A stretch of DNA of 64,000 nt from positions 71,472,578-71,536,577 of the forward strand of contig CM051029.1 in assembly GCA_027627225.1 (NCBI GenBank). Reading direction: 5' to 3'. A program made the position numbers and the translations under genes. This document shows positions 59,801-64,000 of this stretch, in pieces (the first letter of the stretch is position 1; every line of letters begins with the position of its first letter). This DNA comes from Congeria kusceri (Eukaryota > Mollusca > Bivalvia > Myida > Dreissenidae). A model generated the notes under the pieces. It made no database searches, was not told where the DNA came from, and saw only the letters and a list, made by a program, of their open reading frames with translations.

Positions 59801-62800
59801 TGTGTCTCTGTTGAATTAATTGTTCTCTATTGATATACTGAAATTAGACAGACAACAATATCGACAAAAAACAACATGTTAGTAATAACTATTTGTTTGT
59901 CCGAACTCCACATTTCGGTAAATTTGCCTATATTCCACACAAAACGTAGACTTTCATCTTGTATATCAGACAAGAGCCGTCTCTGTTCGAATTATACATG
60001 ATCTCAATTCGGTATACAAAAGTTAACATTGTATATGCATACGTTGAACCATTTTTTGAAACGTAACATATTTAATTACTAAAGTATGTAATGACAAATG
60101 AAGAGACATGTTAAAAATAAAATAATAAAAACCTTAATTAGAAGAATAATATTATAAAAAGCCAATATTTGGTAAATTATTAGAAAATATCAAGGGACTA
60201 GTCCAGCGACTCCCCCCCCCCCCGCCCTGTTTCTTTCGAGCAGCATTTTGTACCATTCCCGATCCTAGACTAGTTATTTCCATGCATTATTCAGTCGATA
60301 TCAGCGTGTATAATAAAGAAAATTGTTCTTCACACATACTAGTATAAATCTATCTTGTATATACATACGTCATAAGTTGCATTGTTTCATGCGGGGTTAC
60401 TGAACCCAATAGCAATGCATTATAGCCGTGTATCGCGGGTAACTGACCGCTAGAGCGAGAAACCAGGGCCCGTCTTCACAAATTTCCTTAGGGAAACTTA
60501 AGTCTGTGGCTGGTTCATTTACCGACCTTGTTTTAAACTAGTGAAGGTTGCTATAAAGTTTCATATTTTACCCTTTTGTAAACAGAAATCATTTGATTTC
60601 ATCTAGAAAATTTGATATGAAAGTTAAGATTTCCCTTAGGAACTTTGTGGACACCGACCCTGCTTCTTTTGAGCAACATTCTGTACCTTTTGCGATCCTA
60701 GGGGAATTTGACTAATTGTATATTGGGGGATCTAATTCCCCACCCTAGGGTCCAGCATTTTGGTCTAAATCCCCTCAATGGGGGATGCAAAATTGGTGTA
60801 TCAAATGGCCCGGGGGCCAATATTACCGGGATCTAAAATCTTTAAAAAGTCTATTTCTCGGGACCCGGAATTATTCGTCGTGTCAATTTCCCGCCTGTCG
60901 GGAATTGCTTTCAGCCTAAAGTCCCGTATATGTCCGCCGCTCCCCCCCCCCCAGGGGAAAATATTGATAGGTCACTCGATATCAGCGTATATCATAAACG
61001 AAATCGTTCATCACACGTTGCATTGTTTCATGCGCGGTTACTGAACTCAAAATCTATATAATCGTCGTGTATCGCCTTCATACCGGCGGTTACTGACCGC
61101 CAGAACGAGGAACCTAAGCCTCGCAACACTCAGACGTTCGAAATACAACGCTCCGGGCCAAGATTCACCAATCCATTCTAAGACTTAAAACGTAAGAACA
61201 AAGAATATTATTGAAACTGGTTTATTCTAAGAATGACGTTAATTCCAACTTTTCTTGGTACTTGCCAATTCTAAGTTTAGCATTCTTTAGTAAGTTTAAT
61301 TTAAGAATAATTTATAAGCAACAATGAAACCTGGCAACGCTCAAGTACTATTTCTATTTTTATTTTTGTTTGTTTGTTTATTTGTTTGGATTTTCGCCGT
61401 ATTCAACAGTATTTCATTCATATAACGGCGGTCAGTTAACCTACTCACACTTTTCCTGGACAGGCTGGTTTACCAGTACTAAGTTCGCATACTTATGCCA
61501 GTAACTGACAACTGCCCTACTTGAATCAGAGGCAGGGGGAGAATGGCCGTAGATGTGGCCGTGCTGGCAATCGAACCCGCGATCCTCGGATTTGTAGTCC
61601 AGCTCTCTACCAACTGAGCTACTATTTCTATAGTCTAAGTATATACTCTTTATTCTTACGTCTAAGAAAAGGTTGGTGAATATGGGCCTAGAGTGCATAG
61701 AACTGTCGAAGTAAGTTTCCTATATACTATATACATGTCTTGGTTGTGTATTTACTATTGTTAAGGATCTCAGGGCGCAGATGCATGTTCTGCAAGTTCA
61801 AGTCTCCGACGTGGCGGAGGAAAAGCTTAAAGCAAGACATATTCTTAATAAATAATCCGTTTCCCTTACGCTTAATCGTTAACCTAAGAGCACCTTTCCG
61901 TTATTGCTTAAACATGATCACCGTTTAAAAGCGCACTACATACCATGAACAATAACATCATTCTTTTTGTAATCCCGTTAAGCAAACACAGAAGTAATAC
62001 AAGTTTTCTCCATTTCGCTGAGCTTTAGAACTGATTAGACCTTATTTACAGCCAACATGACGAATAAAAGTGCTTCACTTAAAGGGATAGTACGCTCCTA
62101 AGGAACGACAGTATCTCGTGTGTCGTTACAGTGCATTAACATTCGAAAGTTCTGTATACAGTGACGCAAGTACGGTGAAAGGCGACACGGCGTCATTGTT
62201 ACACTACTTCACCTACCCGGCGGATGCTGTTCACTCTCTCATCGTCCTCCTCACTGGAGGTAGGCGTGTCCGTGTTGTACCAGCCCGTCCACGTGCGCAC
62301 GTGCGTGGTTTCTTCCGCCGCAATAACTAAAACAATAACAACAATTCGCACACTGAAAACAATATTAGCGTCCGATTCAAATCAAAAGACACTTCTAGCA
62401 CTACTATTACTAGTACTACAACTGCTACCATTACAACTTCTAATAGTGCAACTACTGCACCAACAACTACTACTGCGATCCACATCACCACCACCCTCAC
62501 GCACACCACTACCACTACCACCACTACCTACTACCACAACTTCCACTACTACCATTCTCACTACTATCATCACCACCACCGCCACCACCGCCACCACCAT
62601 TATCATCATTATCATCATCATCAAATCGCCTCCATCATCTTGTTCATCATATTGGAGAAAACTTTAATGATTATGATCTGATTGGGGATTCACACGATCA
62701 CAATAATAATTCGTAAAGATCTAAATAGAATCTAAATTAGTTTCAAAACAGTATTATAAATTATATATTCCTTTTCAAAGTTATTTATTTTTCAACTAGT

Positions 62801-63930
62801 AGATCTAAAAGGAAGAATATCAATAGCATGTGCACGTGTGTTATGTTAGTCACGTAGGAAGTGCAGTGATAATATAATAGTAGTAGTGTCGTGTTATCTA
62901 CTGTAGTGAGTTTTTCTACAGCGTCATATATATCAAACGGGACCAAGGTGTCAGGATACGGGCCGGAACGATAAGAACACATTCGCGTTCGCCCTCTTGA
63001 AACTTGAGGAAAATTTTGCTGTTTGATCTTCCTTTTACTTTATCTGAATGCTGACCAGAAATTATAGCAGTTCTCCAAACGTCAAATATACTCATCTAGT
63101 TGGTATTATAAAACGTTTTATAAAGTACATGCATTGGGGGTGAACAATCACTACGCCCGCAGTTAACTTTCAAAAGCCCATTATTAATAAATCGCCTGCG
63201 TTCAACCTCCTATTATTATTAGTATTTATTATTATTATTATTTGTACAATCAAATACACCTCATATAATGTTACGTTAAGTTAAAACAATATTCTTGTTG
63301 AAACGTTTAGAATAGTTAGAACTACGCTATGCTTAGCACGAAAACACATTTGAAGTAACGATTAGCGCACATAACTAATATAAGCTGAACAAAAAAATAC
63401 ACGTGAAGTAACGCTTAGGTTTGTTTGTTTGTTTCGATTTTTCGCCGTATTCAACAGTATTTCAGTCATAAACCTACTCACACTTTTCCTGGGTAAGCTG
63501 GTTTACCTGTACTAAGTGCACATACTTTATGCCAGTAGTGGGAGGATGGCCGTAGAAATGTTTCATGACCAATTCCCACACAAGTTATGTGGCCGGACTG
63601 GAAATCGAACCCGCGTTCCTCGGATCCGCGATCCGCTCTACCAACTGAGCTAGCCGGCCCGGCAGTAACGCTTAGGACATAGAACCAAGATAATTATGCT
63701 AACTCTAAAACTCCCGACGTAACAGTAAGGACAAAAACTATGATACGCTGAATACTAACGCAACGCATACAACAAACGAGCTACGCTAGAAGCAATACGC
63801 CAATAGACAGAATGTAGAAAGATGAGACACACAAACAAATCCTTAGTTTCATACCGTATTGGACGGACCACACTGCCAGCGTCAACGTGTACAGGCAAAC
63901 GAAACACGGGGGTTGAGTGGTCTCCAACAT
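50158..63930 (-). CDS. single-pass membrane protein with one extracellular WxxW domain and PPxY tail
   Basis: Four coding exons (63855-63930, 62217-62326, 53916-54126, 50158-50840) join with matching phases (1, 0, 1) into a predicted 359-residue protein. Residues 1-25 form a signal peptide. Residues 38-131 match the WxxW domain of gel-forming mucins and CILP: WTGW at 38-41 followed by YNTDTP, six cysteines (68, 78, 104, 111, 122, 131), then GIYCRDADQ and CANYAIRFEC. Residues 143-167 form a transmembrane helix, followed by RVCQRRRR as a stop-transfer signal. The tail of about 190 residues is Ser/Pro-rich with PPSY (197-200) and PPEY (329-332), motifs bound by WW domains such as those of Nedd4-type ligases, and an RRASS phosphosite-like motif. 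An in-frame TAA lies upstream of the ATG. Exons are far more GC-rich than their surroundings. Ligand and function are unknown. Confidence 0.85.
50841..52659. other. WxxW gene intron 3, unique part
   Basis: Intronic DNA without recognised repeats apart from a short duplicated TATTACCCTGTATGC near 51,540-51,570. No other exon was found. Confidence 0.5.
52660..53097. repeat. 45-bp minisatellite, nine copies, three-unit higher-order pattern
   Basis: The unit is GATAGCCAGAGGATTAAGAT, TACTGACATTTGTTCCTATA and GCTAT. The junction variants GCTATG, GCTTTG and GTTATG follow each other in that order twice, so 135-bp triplets have been duplicated. Because 45 is divisible by three, both strands stay open (repeating MIARGLRLLTFVPIA one way, AIGTNVSNLNPLAII the other). 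It lies in intron 3 of the WxxW gene, so coding is unlikely. Confidence 0.9.
53195..53300. repeat. compound ATT/CTG/GAT microsatellite
   Basis: ATT-like triplets lead into CTG repeats near 53,227, GAT repeats near 53,249, and ATT again. It is intronic. Confidence 0.9.
53576..53666. mobile_element. short hairpin repeat family B, copy 1
   Basis: AAATGAGGCGTGTCGTGG at the left pairs with CCCACGACACGCCTCAAATG at the right. The middle has GCACAGGCTAATCCGGGACG. It is a palindromic MITE-like repeat. Confidence 0.8.
53822..53885. mobile_element. hairpin repeat family B, half copy
   Basis: Only the right half is present: TAATCCGGGACGAAAC through CCCACGGCACGCCTCAATT. It lies 30 bp from exon 3 of the WxxW gene. 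Confidence 0.7.
53916..54126 (-). CDS. WxxW gene coding exon 3 (second half of domain)
   Basis: Acceptor CCGATTTCAG, donor TCTTT|GTAAGT, phases 0 to 1. It reads RGWQICGGYPPINAACRDVD and ends GIYCRDADQ, CANYAIRFECL. It carries all six cysteines of the mature ectodomain. Confidence 0.9.
54712..54833. mobile_element. hairpin repeat family B, copy 2
   Basis: TGAGGCGTGTCGTGGGAAAA pairs with TTTCTCACGACATGCCT. An inner palindrome CTGTGCGGAGTGCACAG lies in the centre. It is in intron 2 of the WxxW gene. Confidence 0.8.
54990..55085 (+). repeat. dispersed repeat family A, copy 3
   Basis: Shares GCCCTTGGAACGGTCAA, TTAAACCGGTTAACGGGCG and CCTCACACTTGG with the copies near 1.1 and 40.4 kb. Confidence 0.65.
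55738..58172. repeat. 32-bp hairpin-unit satellite, about 75 copies
   Basis: The unit is TTGCGGCATATTTACCGCAC followed by AGTTTAGGTATA. Each contains TGCGG-8 nt-CCGCA, so every unit can form a 5-bp stem. A longer spacer with TTTTCTTTAACGTTTG interrupts the array near 55,740, 56,432, 56,641, 57,010 and 57,773. Variants TTAGGTAT, TTAGTTATC and GCGACATTTTT recur in patches, pointing to block-wise expansion. It occupies intron 2 of the WxxW gene. Confidence 0.95.
58173..58990. other. intron 2 DNA without recognised features
   Basis: Nothing could be assigned here apart from short GC-richer patches near 58,340-58,380. Confidence 0.4.
58991..59278 (-). mobile_element. tRNA-derived SINE (family S1), copy 1
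   Basis: The minus-strand head resembles a tRNA, with box A TAGCTTAGTTGG and box B GGTTCGATTCCC. It continues into a body with GGCCATTCTCCCCC and CAGGAAAAGTGTGAGTAGG, and ends in a CAAAC/A-rich tail. Flanks TAAAACTACATTTT at 58,977-58,990 and 59,279-59,292 are identical 14-bp target-site duplications. Confidence 0.9.
59320..59512 (+). mobile_element. second tRNA-derived SINE type (family S2)
   Basis: The plus-strand head has box A GGCGTAGTGGAT and box B GGGTTCGATCCC. The body holds CTACCCAGGAAACGGACTCG and GAGAGTGTCTCAATAAGCC, and the tail AAAAAAATAAATAGG. The sequence differs from family S1. Possible short flanking repeats (AAGACC) are too weak to call. Confidence 0.75.
59520..60190. other. 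intron 2 DNA, AT-rich
   Basis: No coding exon. A segment with TTAAGAAATATCTTAAAA (59,556-59,573) is a small palindrome. Confidence 0.4.
60190..61120. repeat. partial direct duplication in intron 2
   Basis: The segment at 60,205-60,475 (poly-C run, GAGCAGCATTTTGTACC, CGATATCAGCGT.TAT, GTTGCATTGTTTCATGCG, GACCGCTAGA) is matched in order by 60,655-61,120 (GAGCAACATTCTGTACC, CGATATCAGCGTATATC, GTTGCATTGTTTCATGCG, GACCGCCAGA). The second copy has about 200 extra bases with its own poly-C run. Confidence 0.7.
61155..61690. mobile_element. TIR element (MITE) with a nested SINE
   Basis: The left end GGCCAAGATTCACCAATCC is matched by the right end, whose reverse complement is GGCCCATATTCACCAACC; both continue TTCT.AGAC and CGTAAGAA. 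Without the SINE inside (61,357-61,620) and one target copy, the element is about 260 bp. Confidence 0.7.
61357..61620 (-). mobile_element. tRNA-derived SINE (family S1), copy 2
   Basis: Same body as copy 1. The head begins AGCTCAGTTGG, so the first bases of the tRNA part are missing. Target-site duplication ACTATTTCTA is at 61,347-61,356 and 61,621-61,630. It is inserted into the MITE at 61,155-61,690. Confidence 0.9.
61700..62216. other. intron 2 DNA next to exon 2
   Basis: No feature recognised beyond the splice donor of exon 2 at its right end. Confidence 0.4.
62217..62326 (-). CDS. WxxW gene coding exon 2 (first half of domain)
   Basis: Acceptor TTGTTTTAG, donor CGCCGG|GTAGGT. The first two bases complete a Val codon with exon 1. 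It reads IAAEETTHVRTWTGWYNTDT and then an acidic loop, ending NSIRR in phase 0. WTGWYNTDTP is the start of a WxxW domain. Confidence 0.8.
62390..62640. repeat. ACT/ACC/ATC trinucleotide-rich tract
   Basis: Imperfect ACT, ACC, CCG and ATC triplets run for about 250 bp just upstream of exon 2 in transcription order. Frames across it are low-complexity on both strands. Confidence 0.9.
62641..63419. other. intron 1 DNA with ATT run
   Basis: AT-rich, with a short ATT microsatellite at 63,210-63,242. No exon was found. Confidence 0.45.
63420..63663 (-). mobile_element. tRNA-derived SINE (family S1), copy 3
   Basis: Same family as the copies at 58,991 and 61,357, with a deletion in the body. The head has GCTAGCTC and box A, and box B GGTTCGATTTCC. 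Target-site duplication AGTAACGCTTAGG is at 63,407-63,419 and 63,664-63,676. It lies in intron 1 of the WxxW gene. Confidence 0.9.
63855..63930 (-). CDS. WxxW gene coding exon 1 (signal peptide)
   Basis: The ATG is at 63,928-63,930, with an in-frame TAA 24 bases upstream. It encodes MLETTQPPCFVCLYTLTLAV then WSVQY, with a hydrophobic core typical of a signal peptide. Donor TACG|GTATGA leaves phase 1. Confidence 0.75.
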
Positions 63931-64000
63931 CTCGGTTGTTGTCGATGATAATTATTTTATTCGGATTTTGATAATGTTCCCCCTTAAAACATTCGTCGTT

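Noticed and set aside
62224..62667. 147-residue Leu/Thr-rich frame
   Set aside because: Driven by the ACT/ACC/ATC triplet tract, and it overlaps exon 2 of the WxxW gene on the other strand.

Overview
This window is nuclear DNA from an animal, very probably a bivalve mollusc. Genes are sparse and split by GT-AG introns, and the background is AT-rich. The repeats are of kinds known from bivalves: pearl-like elements with core repeats of about 150-180 bp followed by GGAC runs, tRNA-derived SINEs, short inverted-repeat elements and very large minisatellites. A dreissenid mussel is my best guess, but that rests on remembered repeat families and not on a search. Most open frames in the window are chance frames inside repeats; many begin at GTG, TTG or CTG, which are not normal animal starts.

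Layout: 1-9.3 kb holds two small minus-strand gene candidates (1.87-2.80 kb and 6.75-9.18 kb), a 162-bp tandem array, a pearl/Helentron-like element and a foldback element. 9.3-11.3 kb is an array built on the palindrome CCCATATGGG. At 12.1-13.3 kb a TA-flanked transposon interrupts a pearl-like element. 14.6-22.8 kb carries a multi-exon minus-strand relative of p190RhoGAP (ARHGAP5/ARHGAP35 type). Its splice phases are mostly kept, but it has an in-frame stop and a frameshift in the GTPase-like domain. 23.7-27.0 kb holds two retrotransposon relics, one with a CR1-like end and one L1/Tx1-like. 32.8-34.8 kb is an NHL-repeat (TRIM-like) relic with frameshifts and a stop. 35-47 kb is almost all repeats, including a 2-kb array of 46-47-bp units.

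The best supported intact gene runs leftwards from 63,930 to 50,158. Four coding exons with matching phases give a predicted 359-residue protein: signal peptide, one WxxW (mucin/CILP-type) cysteine domain split over two exons, one transmembrane helix, and a long cytoplasmic tail with two PPxY motifs. Its introns hold a 2.4-kb array of 32-bp hairpin units, three SINEs of one family in the gene's orientation with perfect target-site duplications, a 45-bp minisatellite and foldback repeats.

No operon, CRISPR array, rRNA gene or convincing functional tRNA gene was seen. Exon limits come from splice consensus and reading phase only; no transcript data were available.
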